Shown: positions 1-7,728 of the stretch, in pieces
Layout of the letters: every line of letters begins with the position of its first letter
How positions within the stretch are numbered: the stretch's first letter is position 1
Source of the DNA: CAIZLB01 sp039795875
GTDB taxonomy: Bacteria > Patescibacteriota > Minisyncoccia > Phycocordibacterales > CAIZLB01
Assembly (NCBI GenBank): GCA_039795875.1
Contig: JBDKKY010000008.1
Span: 1 to 35,408, forward strand
Reading direction: 5' to 3'
Length of the DNA: 35,408 nt
Notes under the pieces: generated by a model
The model's input: the letters and a program-made list of their open reading frames with translations, nothing else
The model's database searches: none
What the model was told of the DNA's origin: nothing
Program-made: the position numbers and the translations under genes

Positions 1-2
1 AA

Positions 3-623
3 AAGTCCGAAGTACGAGAGCTGGCTCAAAAAGCCAAGATCCCTGTTTTTGATAAAAAAGATAGTCAGGGAGTGTGTTTTATTGGGCATATTGATATGAA
101 AGAATTCTTAAAAGGATATATAGACACTACACCGGGGGATGTTCTGGATACAGACGGTAATGTCATCGGCTCACATGAAGGGGCCCTGTTATATACAATA
201 GGCGAGCGACACGGATTTACACTTTTCAAACAACACACTGACCAAAAACGGATGTATATTATCGCCAAAGATATTGAGAAAAATACACTGACCGTGAGTG
301 GGGAAGTTGAAGCTAAAGATACCAATGTGAGTGTAGAAAAAAATAGGACTGTAATTCCTGTGGGCAGTATGATTGTTATCCGCAGAGGAATGGATCGATT
401 ACGAAAAGCTTTGATGGCAGGAACATTGGAGTGCCGAATTCGATACAGACAAAAGAAAATATCTGTTCACGCTATAAAAACTGAAGCACATGGATTTTCT
501 GTCGGCCTCTGTGAGAGTCAATTGGTTTCAACTGGCCAGTCTATAGTATTTTATAGTGGCCCAGTCTGCTTAGGAGGAGGAATTATTGTAGAAGCAAACA
601 AAGTTAAAGGGAAATTGGCCTAA
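3..623 (+). CDS. mnmA: tRNA-specific 2-thiouridylase MnmA, 3' part (5' end outside window)
   Basis: MnmA makes the 2-thio group of 5-substituted 2-thiouridine at wobble position 34 of Lys, Glu and Gln tRNAs, using ATP and sulfur passed from a cysteine desulfurase relay. The frame is open from base 3, giving about 206 residues, the C-terminal part of a protein normally near 360. Visible family motifs are KSEVRELA followed by SQGVCFIG, whose Cys is the catalytic cysteine that carries the persulfide, then TIGERHGF, RIRYRQ and the C-terminal beta-barrel signature GQSIVFYSGPVCLGGGII. The N-terminal PP-loop ATPase half lies upstream of the window. The stop is one base from the stop of the convergent ZIP gene and there is no terminator hairpin between them. 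Identification is firm; only the 5' end is missing. Confidence 0.95.
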   Translation, partial: KSEVRELAQKAKIPVFDKKDSQGVCFIGHIDMKEFLKGYIDTTPGDVLDTDGNVIGSHEGALLYTIGERHGFTLFKQHTDQKRMYIIAKDIEKNTLTVSGEVEAKDTNVSVEKNRTVIPVGSMIVIRRGMDRLRKALMAGTLECRIRYRQKKISVHAIKTEAHGFSVGLCESQLVSTGQSIVFYSGPVCLGGGIIVEANKVKGKLA

Positions 624-624
624 A

Positions 625-1347
625 CTAATTCAGCTGAGAAACTATAAAAGCAATATAAGCTACACCTATGACCAAGGCAATCAAATGCTGCACAGTGTGT
701 TTTTTCTTCGCGCAATGAGCTTCTGGAAGAATATCTCCGGTAGCAACATACAAAAGAATTCCAGCAAACAAACTTAAGAGTATCGCTAAGATATGTTGAG
801 GAACGATTATGTATAATCCGATTACAGCACCAACGGCTGGAGCCAAAGCGTCTAACATCAAGAATTTCTTGGCGCGAGATACAGGGCCATGTGCCGTCAA
901 AGAAATAGTATTAAACCCATCACTAAAATCATGGGCAATCACACCGATGGCCAATAGACTTCCAAATACTGGCGAAACTTGATATGCCAAACCAATACTC
1001 AAACCGTCAAGCAATGAGTGAAAGATCAGGGCCCAGACTGCAGCAGTGCGAGATGCTGGGTGCGTATGCGCGTGCTCATGATGTTCTTCACCATGCGAGC
1101 GGTGTAGGGCAAATATCTTCTCAAAAATATGAAATAAGACAAACCCAATCACAATCCACAGTAAAGGCACCGAAGAAGCCGGATTCATGTCGAGTATCTC
1201 AGGAATCATTTCCAAAAATACTACTGATATCAAAACACCAGCCGTCAATCCGGCGAAGATGTGAGAATAACCCTTATATCGTAACGCTACTAAGCCTCCG
1301 CAGAGGGTAAACACTACCGTAGCGAGTATCACGTAAATTATAGGCAT
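625..1347 (-). CDS. ZIP family divalent metal transporter
   Basis: A 240-residue membrane protein of the ZIP (ZRT/IRT-like) family, which moves Zn2+, Fe2+ or other divalent metals into the cytoplasm. About seven or eight hydrophobic segments are visible. The metal-site signature is HSLLDGLSIG (His110, Asp114) in one helix and IAHDFSDG (His139, Asp143) in the next; the loop before them, residues 82-96, is His-rich (LHRSHGEEHHEHAHTH), as in many ZIPs. A further GDILPEAH motif lies near residue 204. The length matches short bacterial ZIPs. The gene is divergent from the nuclease gene at 1389, with 41 bp between starts, and convergent with mnmA. A TATGTT box 9 nt upstream of the ATG could serve a leaderless transcript. 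The substrate cannot be told from sequence. Confidence 0.93.
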   Translation of the reverse strand: MPIIYVILATVVFTLCGGLVALRYKGYSHIFAGLTAGVLISVVFLEMIPEILDMNPASSVPLLWIVIGFVLFHIFEKIFALHRSHGEEHHEHAHTHPASRTAAVWALIFHSLLDGLSIGLAYQVSPVFGSLLAIGVIAHDFSDGFNTISLTAHGPVSRAKKFLMLDALAPAVGAVIGLYIIVPQHILAILLSLFAGILLYVATGDILPEAHCAKKKHTVQHLIALVIGVAYIAFIVSQLN

Positions 1348-1376
1348 AACATATGTAACATATCATAAAAATAAGT

Positions 1377-1382
1377 TAATAT
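1377..1382 (+). promoter_or_regulatory. possible -10 box for the ATP-cone nuclease gene
   Basis: TAATAT lies 6 nt before the ATG at 1389 in an AT-rich divergent gap. There is no Shine-Dalgarno sequence. It fits the leaderless pattern of the window, but the run of TATATA makes the exact box uncertain. Confidence 0.35.
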
Positions 1383-1388
1383 ATATAC

Positions 1389-2306
1389 ATGCAAATCAAA
1401 AAAGCCGACGGATCCGTAGAACCGTTTGACCCCCAAAAACTGAAAGATGCCTTGCGAAGAGCTGGTGCTGAAGTCCATGTGGCAGACGAGATTGCTACGC
1501 ACGTGATGACTGTTTGTCAGGAAAGTCATGGTAGTGAAGCCGTAAAAACCGAGTTTATTTATCACTTGGCTTTTCGACAACTAAAAAATATTTCTCGATC
1601 GGCGGCCTTAAAATTTTCTCTGAAACGAGCACTACTTGAGATCGGTCCGAGTGGTTTTCCATTTGAAGAATTTATTGCTGCAGTTTGGCGCCGACAAGGC
1701 TATACAGCTATCACTGGTCAAATAGTATACGGTACGTGTGTCTCGCATGAAGTTGATGTTATTGCTTGGAAACCCGATGAACTTGTCATGATAGAAGCCA
1801 AATACCACAGTGACAGTGGTTCCCGGACAGATCTTAAAACCGCTCTGTATGTAAAAGCACGCTACGATGACATTCGACAACAAGAGTTCACCTTAAAATC
1901 TTTTGACCTTTCAACAGTAGGAGACAAATCACTTACAGATATGCATTTGTTCGAAAAAGGTTCCCAGCATATTCACACTGAGATGCCACAAAAATTGACC
2001 GAAGGGTGGCTGATCACGAACACTCATTTCAGTGATACTGCGATCACGTATGGTAGTTGTAATGATTTGAAAATGATGAGTTTCGATTACCCAGAGGTTG
2101 GATCCTTACAAGAATTGATAATCACACACTCTTTATATCCGATCACCTGTTTGACTACACTCAATTCTGGCGAAAAGAAGAAGCTTATCTCTGAAAATAT
2201 TATTCTGTGTGCAACATTATATGAAAAGAGCGAATCTTTAAAAGAGTTTGGGTTTTCAAAGGAGAAAATATTTGAAGTCTTGGAAGAGGTCAGTAGTTTG
2301 GTCTAA
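1389..2306 (+). CDS. ATP-cone domain fused to Mrr-like PD-(D/E)XK nuclease
   Basis: A 305-residue protein. Residues 1-85 read as an ATP-cone, the nucleotide-binding regulatory domain best known from ribonucleotide reductases and NrdR (IKKADGSVEPFDPQKLKDAL at the start). Residues 90-165 look like a restriction endonuclease-type PD-(D/E)XK fold: FPFEEFIAAVWRRQGY, then EVDVIAWK with Asp123 and MIEAKYH with Glu136 and Lys138 as the D...ExK metal site. Residues 165-305 have no motif I recognise; they may bind DNA or hold a second regulatory part. The order suggests a DNase whose activity responds to nucleotide levels; that role is inferred. It precedes a second PD-(D/E)XK nuclease by 19 nt, but that gene has its own -10 box. 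No methyltransferase is nearby, so a classic restriction-modification unit is unlikely. Confidence 0.8.
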   Translation: MQIKKADGSVEPFDPQKLKDALRRAGAEVHVADEIATHVMTVCQESHGSEAVKTEFIYHLAFRQLKNISRSAALKFSLKRALLEIGPSGFPFEEFIAAVWRRQGYTAITGQIVYGTCVSHEVDVIAWKPDELVMIEAKYHSDSGSRTDLKTALYVKARYDDIRQQEFTLKSFDLSTVGDKSLTDMHLFEKGSQHIHTEMPQKLTEGWLITNTHFSDTAITYGSCNDLKMMSFDYPEVGSLQELIITHSLYPITCLTTLNSGEKKKLISENIILCATLYEKSESLKEFGFSKEKIFEVLEEVSSLV

Positions 2307-2311
2307 TATGA

Positions 2312-2317
2312 TATAAT
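2312..2317 (+). promoter_or_regulatory. -10 box, leaderless start of RecB-like nuclease
   Basis: A perfect TATAAT sits 8 nt before the ATG at 2326, just after the upstream stop codon. Transcription would start at or next to the A of the ATG, and no ribosome binding site is present. Confidence 0.6.
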
Positions 2318-2325
2318 CGTCTCAT

Positions 2326-3123
2326 ATGGCAGCATTCTACAAGAAAAAATACTACACCCCTGGCGACAAAGAAGCTTTTCGTCTAAGTCGGTCTAAGATT
2401 GATCTATTTATAGAATGTCCACGCTGTTTTTATCTTGATAGACGTATTGGTGTGGCCCGGCCTCAGGGTTTTCCATTTAACTTGAATAGTGCGGTTGATC
2501 TTTTGCTTAAGAAAGAATTTGATGTACACCGTGATGATGCCACGCCACACCCATACATGATTGACAACAATATCCCTGCCGTACCCTTTGCCCATGAAGA
2601 GATGAATACATGGCGAGAGAACTTTGTTGGAGCACAAACACTGCATAAAGAGACCAATTTTTTAATTACTGGCGCAGTAGATGACGTTTGGATTTATACA
2701 GACGGACCAGACAAAGGCAAGTTGATCATAGTGGACTATAAAGCAACAAGTAAAGACGGGGAGGTCACACTTGAGGCAGAGTGGCAAGATGGCTATAGAC
2801 GGCAGATGGAAACATATCAATGGATTTTCCGACGGCTTGGATTTGATGTTTCAGATACAGGATATTTTGTGTATGCCAATGGTTTACGAGATAAACCAGG
2901 ATTTGATAATAAACTTGAATTCGTGATTAAGACGATTCCGCATAAAGGAAAAACTGAGTGGATTGATAAAACTCTTTTAGATATTAAAAAATGTTTAGAC
3001 GATGATCGAATACCTAAAGAAAAAGAGACGTGTGATTATTGTAAATACAGAACAGCGGCAGGGACGGCATTTAAGGCACATGCTGAGACTATGGCAAAGA
3101 AAGGGAAGACAATGTTTGAGTAG
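2326..3123 (+). CDS. Cas4/RecB-like PD-(D/E)XK nuclease with two CxxC pairs
   Basis: A 265-residue nuclease of the PDDEXK_1 (RecB/Cas4-like) superfamily. The start LSRSKIDLFIECPRCFYLDR is the usual opening of this group. The active site is readable: Asp119/Asp120 in GAVDDVW, Asp137 and Lys139 in IIVDYKAT, and the RecB motif QxxxY at Gln160-Tyr164. Four cysteines form Cys31-xx-Cys34 near the N-terminus and Cys236-xx-Cys239 near the C-terminus, placed as in the iron-sulfur-locked nucleases of the AddB/Cas4 type but in a 2+2 pattern. No cas genes or CRISPR array are in the window, so a repair or DNA-processing role is more likely than adaptation. It follows the ATP-cone nuclease directly. Family assignment is firm, biological role unknown. 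Confidence 0.85.
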   Translation: MAAFYKKKYYTPGDKEAFRLSRSKIDLFIECPRCFYLDRRIGVARPQGFPFNLNSAVDLLLKKEFDVHRDDATPHPYMIDNNIPAVPFAHEEMNTWRENFVGAQTLHKETNFLITGAVDDVWIYTDGPDKGKLIIVDYKATSKDGEVTLEAEWQDGYRRQMETYQWIFRRLGFDVSDTGYFVYANGLRDKPGFDNKLEFVIKTIPHKGKTEWIDKTLLDIKKCLDDDRIPKEKETCDYCKYRTAAGTAFKAHAETMAKKGKTMFE

Positions 3124-3125
3124 GA

Positions 3126-3154
3126 TTGACTTATAAAGAGCCGAGCGGTAGAAA
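3126..3154 (+). promoter_or_regulatory. promoter of hypothetical cassette A
   Basis: TTGACT, a 17-bp spacer and TAGAAA. The predicted leader is about 25 nt and has no Shine-Dalgarno sequence. The promoter and leader resemble those of cassette B at 3913. Confidence 0.6.
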
Positions 3155-3184
3155 TGAGGGGAAACCTTTAACCCCCTGAACTTT

Positions 3185-3847
3185 ATGACTGACAACTCTT
3201 TCAGAATAGATGATTTTGGCTTTGGTGGATTCGTCGGAGACCAAATCGGCTGGGAACACCTGTCGGGTGAATTAGTCACCACGGTTATGTCTCAAAACCT
3301 GCTTCGTTTTCTACACTTGACCGCAGGGCATGGTCCGGTACCCGCACATGTAAAGTTACTGGCCAATGATCCTGATGCGACACCCTGGCCGCCAGAATTC
3401 AGTTGGCTCTGGATGAGAGTATTTTCAGAGACAGCGGAAGAGCTAACCTTTGTCGTGGACCCTCAAGGTATGGGAGAAAGTGTTGTTGAAACGTTGATGG
3501 AGCAGGGTGCCCACGTAGATTATTATGTGAAAATGCTTCTGCTTCACACCATGACAGCGGTAAGACAATACCGTTTCGCCAGCAAACCCATTTCTGATCC
3601 TGCATTTTTGCAGGAGAAGGACGCAGGAGAATACGTTCATCCTAATGATATGCTCTCGTTCTGGGGCATACAACTGGCCATCAGCGACGCTTCGACAAGT
3701 GAAGAAGACGTACAACGACTCTTGGATCTGGCCCTATTTACTCACGGTTTGGACCAAAGATTATTGATTCAACCTAAACTGGCCACAGATCCATATGCCT
3801 TGACCAAACTGCTCCTTGGCAACCCCAACGATCCCATCACATTCTGA
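3185..3847 (+). CDS. hypothetical protein, cassette A
   Basis: A 220-residue soluble protein I do not recognise. It has no signal peptide or membrane segment. The N-terminus is Gly/Phe-rich (DDFGFGGFVGDQIGW), followed by mixed helical sequence with acidic and hydrophobic stretches and a leucine-rich C-terminal part (VQRLLDLALFTHGLDQRLL). Base composition is clearly GC-richer than in the neighbouring nuclease and alaS genes. It is a self-contained unit: a TTGACT/TAGAAA promoter upstream, a short leader, and a two-tier hairpin terminator directly after the stop. The next gene, at 3984, has a similar promoter and leader and nearly the same length, but I see no convincing protein similarity by eye. 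Coding nature is supported by the long open frame bounded by regulatory signals. Confidence 0.6.
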   Translation: MTDNSFRIDDFGFGGFVGDQIGWEHLSGELVTTVMSQNLLRFLHLTAGHGPVPAHVKLLANDPDATPWPPEFSWLWMRVFSETAEELTFVVDPQGMGESVVETLMEQGAHVDYYVKMLLLHTMTAVRQYRFASKPISDPAFLQEKDAGEYVHPNDMLSFWGIQLAISDASTSEEDVQRLLDLALFTHGLDQRLLIQPKLATDPYALTKLLLGNPNDPITF

Positions 3848-3857
3848 CCAACCATTA

Positions 3858-3910
3858 CCCCCGTCCTTAGCTCCTTGACCAAGGGAGCGGGACCACGGGG
3901 TTTTATTTTT
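3858..3910 (+). terminator. rho-independent terminator of cassette A
   Basis: The outer stem CCCCGT/ACGGGG encloses an inner stem GCTCC/GGAGC and is followed by a T-rich run at 3901-3910. It ends the transcript of the 3185 gene just before the next promoter. Confidence 0.85.
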
Positions 3911-3912
3911 TA

Positions 3913-3941
3913 TTGACTTCGATCTTATATAGGAGTAAAAA
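3913..3941 (+). promoter_or_regulatory. promoter of hypothetical cassette B
   Basis: TTGACT, a 17-bp spacer and TAAAAA, with a leader of about 35 nt containing AACCTC, TTAACTCTGAAC and GGACTTT, close to the cassette A leader. No Shine-Dalgarno sequence. Confidence 0.6.
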
Positions 3942-3983
3942 TGGTGAGAACCTCTTTATTAACTCTGAACCCCCGGACTTTCT

Positions 3984-4640
3984 ATGATATTACCACTTGT
4001 AAACATTAATTGGTTTGGAAAAAGGCTTGCGTGGATTGTCTCACAGATGTTGGAAAAATACATCGAAGTGTTTGGGCGATCTTTCTTGCCCGATGGTGCT
4101 GCGGTCAGCATCGTACAGGATACTCATGATATCAGGATCTATTCCTCGCCGATCATTATCACTTTCGAAATCGAAGAACGTGAACCATCTTTTGTTTTGA
4201 GTCTAAGCCGGTTTACTTTTAGATCGTTGATGACTCCTGAGATGTTCCTGACCACAGCTGTGATGATATTTGGAGCTCTTCGCGACGCTTGGAAACATGT
4301 TTGCCACGGAGAAGTTCCAAATCTTACTCTCGAGGATGCAGTGTTGTGTCTCGATCAGGCGCAGATAGAAGAGCTCGAGCAACTTCTACTCAGCCTCAAA
4401 GCCAACGGCATATACACAGCCGATCTGGAGGATCGGATGGTATTTCGCGAGCTTCTGGTGAGTCTTCTGTACCACTATTCTTTCGAGATTGATCCAGTGG
4501 GAGATATATGGGAGAGATTCTACGTAGCCTTGATCTGCCGGCCACAAGAAATGCTCATCCCGGCCATCAACATGCTCCAAACCGGCCTTATCCGTACCTT
4601 CACTCTAGGCAAAGATCCTCAACCCTCTGCACCCCCGTAA
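3984..4640 (+). CDS. hypothetical protein, cassette B
   Basis: A 218-residue protein of unknown function with no signal peptide and no clear transmembrane segment, though the N-terminus (MILPLVNINWFGKRLAWIVS) and several internal stretches are hydrophobic and amphipathic. The middle (residues 110-160) is a Leu/Glu-rich probable helical region. The C-terminus ends in a Pro/Ser tail (DPQPSAPP). Composition is GC-richer than the flanking core genes. Like the 3185 gene it is monocistronic, with its own promoter at 3913 and a strong terminator at 4648. The two cassettes stand head to tail, share promoter and leader features, and may be distant paralogues or two parts of one function; protein-level homology is not visible by eye. 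Confidence 0.6.
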   Translation: MILPLVNINWFGKRLAWIVSQMLEKYIEVFGRSFLPDGAAVSIVQDTHDIRIYSSPIIITFEIEEREPSFVLSLSRFTFRSLMTPEMFLTTAVMIFGALRDAWKHVCHGEVPNLTLEDAVLCLDQAQIEELEQLLLSLKANGIYTADLEDRMVFRELLVSLLYHYSFEIDPVGDIWERFYVALICRPQEMLIPAINMLQTGLIRTFTLGKDPQPSAPP

Positions 4641-4647
4641 ATCCTCT

Positions 4648-4695
4648 GCTGGCCTGACCCCTCACTCGAGGGGAAAGGCTGGCTGGGGTTTTTGA
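4648..4695 (+). terminator. rho-independent terminator of cassette B
   Basis: The stem CCCCTC/GAGGGG is extended by GCCT/AGGC and followed by GGGG and five T at 4689. It separates cassette B from alaS. Confidence 0.8.
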
Positions 4696-4749
4696 TTTAC
4701 CTATATAAACCCTACCCAAAAGGTCGCTTTAGTGATAACATCAATAATT

Positions 4750-6606
4750 ATGTCTTTAAAGCTTACTTCTCACGAGATTCGGCAAAGATTCCTTAGCTTC
4801 TTTCAAAACCAGGGACACGCTGTGATACCTTCAGCTTCTCTAGTCCCTGAAAATGACCCTTCGGTGCTCTTTAATACTGCCGGTATGCAACCTCTGGTGC
4901 CATATCTGTTGGGCGAAAAGCACCCTGAAGGAAAACGTTTGGTCAACTTACAAAAATGTGTCCGGACAGTTGATATCGAAGAGGTAGGTGATTCACGACA
5001 CTTAACTTTTTTTGAGATGATGGGAAATTGGTCGCTCGGAGATTATTTTAAAAAAGAGGCAATAGAATGGAGTTTTGACCTCCTAACAAATGTTGAATAT
5101 GGATTTGGTCTCGATCCAGAACGACTGTATATCACCTGTTACAAAGGAGATGACGCAGTCCCTCAAGACACAGAGACCGCCGATATTTGGAAAGCTATTT
5201 TTGAGAAACATAATGTGAAAGGAGAGAGAATCTATTTCCTGGATGCAAGTGCTAACTGGTGGCCTGCTGTAAAGAAAGATGTAGACGGATGGAGTGGGCC
5301 AACAGGTCCTTGTACAGAAATGTTTTATGATGTGACAGGAACATTGAATAAAGGACTTACCCTCGACCAGTACACAGAGGCTGATGACAAGGGTCAGGTA
5401 GTGGAGATCTGGAACGACGTATTCATGGAATACAAAAAACAAGATGGGAAGATTGTTGGGAAGCTTGACTCTAAAAATGTTGATACTGGTTCAGGTTTTG
5501 AGCGAGTGTGCATGATGGTGCAAGGAGTTCCATCTGTATACGATACAGATGTCTTTTTACCTATTTTAGAAAAAATTGATTCTCTGCGAACAACTCGAGA
5601 CAATATTTCATCTGAAGAAGTCCAGAAATCGAGCCGAATCGTCGCTGATCACATCCGAACAGCGGTTATGTTGCTGGCAGACGGGGTTATCCCATCAAAT
5701 ACAGATCAAGGATACATACTGAGACGCCTGTTGAGACGGGCTTTACGACATGCTGATATTCTTTCATTGCCAGAAAATTCACTCTTTGCTTTAGCCGATG
5801 TGATTACTGATAATTATAAAGATGTATACGAAGAGGTTGGCAAACAAAAAGAAACTATCAAGGTCTCAATCAGTGGGGAAGAGAAAAAATTTAGAAAAGC
5901 GTTGACTCAAGGTTTGAAAGAATTTAATAAGATCGCCGAACAGACTAAAGCTGCGAACTCTACAGAGCTCAGCACAGAGAAAGTATTCACACTTTTTGAA
6001 TCGTTTGGATTTCCTATTGAGTTGGTGGAAGAATTGGCAAAAGAACAGCAGTTTACGATCAACAAAGAAGCTTTCGATGTCATGTTTAAAGAGCATCAGG
6101 AAAAATCTCGTAGTGGATCGGATAAGAAATTTAAAGGTGGCCTCGCCGGAGACGGTGTTATTGAGACTAGATATCACACCGCTACACACTTACTCCATCA
6201 AGCTCTACGAATGGTTCTAGGTGATCACGTATCTCAAAAAGGTAGCAATATTACAACTGAACGTCTGCGATTTGATTTTACACATCCGGCCAAGATGACT
6301 GATGAAGAAAAAAAGAAAGTTGAAGAAATCGTAAATGAGCAGATTCGTTTAGCCTTACCAGTACACATGGTCGTCTTGCCCAGAGAATCAGCTGAACAAA
6401 CAGGTGCTTTGCATTTTTTTGGTGATAAATACGGTGACCAAGTACAAGTCTATTATATTGGGTACAATATGGAACAGGCTTTTTCAAAAGAATTCTGTGG
6501 TGGCCCACACGTACAAAACACAAACGAGCTCGGCAAATTTACTATTCAAAAAGAAGAAGCTGTCTCTCAAGGTGTTCGACGAATCAAAGCTACACTGTCC
6601 TCATAG
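4750..6606 (+). CDS. alaS: alanyl-tRNA synthetase, short form without C-Ala domain
   Basis: Class II synthetase that charges tRNA-Ala. I chose the ATG at 4750 (MSLKLTSHEIRQRFLSFFQN) because family members begin with this EIRxxFLxFF element; an in-frame GTG at 4732 would only add six residues. The N-terminal 450 residues are the catalytic core and tRNA-recognition part (NTAGMQPLVPYL, RTVDIEEVGDSRHLTFFEM, GSGFERV). The editing domain follows, with HTATHLLH and EFCGGPHV carrying the zinc-binding His, Cys and His residues. The protein ends at GVRRIKATLSS after 618 residues, where the usual 870-residue enzyme continues with the DHHA1/C-Ala region. The reading frame ends cleanly, so this is a natural short form rather than a break. 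An SD is absent. Confidence 0.96.
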   Translation: MSLKLTSHEIRQRFLSFFQNQGHAVIPSASLVPENDPSVLFNTAGMQPLVPYLLGEKHPEGKRLVNLQKCVRTVDIEEVGDSRHLTFFEMMGNWSLGDYFKKEAIEWSFDLLTNVEYGFGLDPERLYITCYKGDDAVPQDTETADIWKAIFEKHNVKGERIYFLDASANWWPAVKKDVDGWSGPTGPCTEMFYDVTGTLNKGLTLDQYTEADDKGQVVEIWNDVFMEYKKQDGKIVGKLDSKNVDTGSGFERVCMMVQGVPSVYDTDVFLPILEKIDSLRTTRDNISSEEVQKSSRIVADHIRTAVMLLADGVIPSNTDQGYILRRLLRRALRHADILSLPENSLFALADVITDNYKDVYEEVGKQKETIKVSISGEEKKFRKALTQGLKEFNKIAEQTKAANSTELSTEKVFTLFESFGFPIELVEELAKEQQFTINKEAFDVMFKEHQEKSRSGSDKKFKGGLAGDGVIETRYHTATHLLHQALRMVLGDHVSQKGSNITTERLRFDFTHPAKMTDEEKKKVEEIVNEQIRLALPVHMVVLPRESAEQTGALHFFGDKYGDQVQVYYIGYNMEQAFSKEFCGGPHVQNTNELGKFTIQKEEAVSQGVRRIKATLSS

Positions 6607-6626
6607 CACAACCCCGGCGAGTATAT

Positions 6627-6632
6627 TATACT
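6627..6632 (+). promoter_or_regulatory. -10 box, likely leaderless start of the 6643 gene
   Basis: TATACT 10 nt before the first ATG of an ATGATG pair, with no ribosome binding site. Confidence 0.5.
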
Positions 6633-6642
6633 TAAAGACAAC

Positions 6643-7701
6643 ATGATGCTTTCATTTGTTATTAAGCCATATGCTATTGAAGTCTATTCTGAAGAAAATC
6701 AGAAAAAAGCTTTACTAGGAGTTGAAGAAATCACTCATATTGTTGATGAAGCACCTGCCGATTATGAGCAGAGAATGGTTTTTGTCTGCAAAGAGTTGGC
6801 CACTGATGCAAAAAAGCATGTAAAAGGAATATCTGAAGTTGAAGTGGTATTGTCATACCCATGGTGCACCTATGAGCACGTAGATATAAAGAAAGAGCTA
6901 TCCCCCAATACTCTGGTTACAGAAAAACTGATTGAATCCTTACGAATTCAAAAAGTTGATGAAAATCTTTCTCTTCTAGAGTCAAATGTCACACACATCT
7001 TGTTAAATGGATACGTTGTTCCTGGGGCTATGGGCCAAAAGGCCAAAGATATCGATATGCAAGTTTTGAACGTATATACACGTACGACGTTCTACACCAC
7101 ACTTAAAAAGACCGTCGAATCGATTTTTCATACTCATAAAGTCTTCATTTCCTCTGTGTATACATATGCCTTGAAAGGGAAGCAAGACAATGGTTTGGCA
7201 CTGACCCTAGAGGAGGAAAGCATAGACATCTCTTACATCGCCGACAGTAAAGTTCTGCTGAATGTTTTTATCCCTACATCATATGTAGCTCTTGAGCAAA
7301 ACTTGATGGGGATTTTAGATGCCGACACTAAAACAGTGAGAGATATTTTGATTTCACGAGCAATATATGATGAAGCAGAGGATGCCCCTGAAGAGAAGAG
7401 TCCTCGGGTTGCTAAAACAATGAAGCATATTTGGCCTGATCTGCAGGAGAACGTAAAAACCCAGATTGAAAAAGTTCTAACAGATCACTACAGTATTATC
7501 ATGAAGTATTTGTACACACTGATTGACCAAGTAAAAACAGAACACTCTTTCAACAATGAACAGGTCCGTGTATGTGCTTTGACCAATACTCTGGCCAAAG
7601 TGTATGGTTTTGCTCTGGCTAAGAACATCAAAAATGATGCCTATATTCAGCAAACGATGCGGGTAGATAGTAGTCGTATTTTCATTGATTATTTGTTTTA
7701 A
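6643..7701 (+). CDS. hypothetical protein, possibly FtsA/PilM-like actin-fold
   Basis: A 352-residue soluble protein. It starts FVIKPYAIEVYSEEN, continues with EVEVVLSYPWCTYEHVDIKK and DMQVLNVYTRTTFYTTLKKT, and contains the beta-rich stretch ALTLEEESIDISYIADSKVL. The layout of alternating strands and helices with an SHS2-like insertion recalls FtsA/PilM-type actin-like proteins, which anchor filaments or pilus machinery at the membrane. The phosphate-binding motifs are not clear, so nucleotide binding is doubtful. It is directly followed, 27 nt later, by a single-pass membrane protein with its own -10 box; together they could form a cytoplasmic plus membrane pair. The fold suggestion is by eye and weak. 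The gene itself is certain. Confidence 0.6.
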   Translation: MMLSFVIKPYAIEVYSEENQKKALLGVEEITHIVDEAPADYEQRMVFVCKELATDAKKHVKGISEVEVVLSYPWCTYEHVDIKKELSPNTLVTEKLIESLRIQKVDENLSLLESNVTHILLNGYVVPGAMGQKAKDIDMQVLNVYTRTTFYTTLKKTVESIFHTHKVFISSVYTYALKGKQDNGLALTLEEESIDISYIADSKVLLNVFIPTSYVALEQNLMGILDADTKTVRDILISRAIYDEAEDAPEEKSPRVAKTMKHIWPDLQENVKTQIEKVLTDHYSIIMKYLYTLIDQVKTEHSFNNEQVRVCALTNTLAKVYGFALAKNIKNDAYIQQTMRVDSSRIFIDYLF

Positions 7702-7713
7702 CTAAAAAAGGTA

Positions 7714-7719
7714 TATAAT
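7714..7719 (+). promoter_or_regulatory. -10 box, leaderless start of the 7729 gene
   Basis: A perfect TATAAT 9 nt before the ATG, within the 27-nt gap after the upstream stop; no Shine-Dalgarno sequence. Confidence 0.6.
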
Positions 7720-7728
7720 ATAACACAT

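Noticed and set aside
4732..4749. Upstream GTG start for alaS
   Set aside because: It adds only MITSII before the family-typical start MSLKLTSHEIRQRF; no signal supports it.
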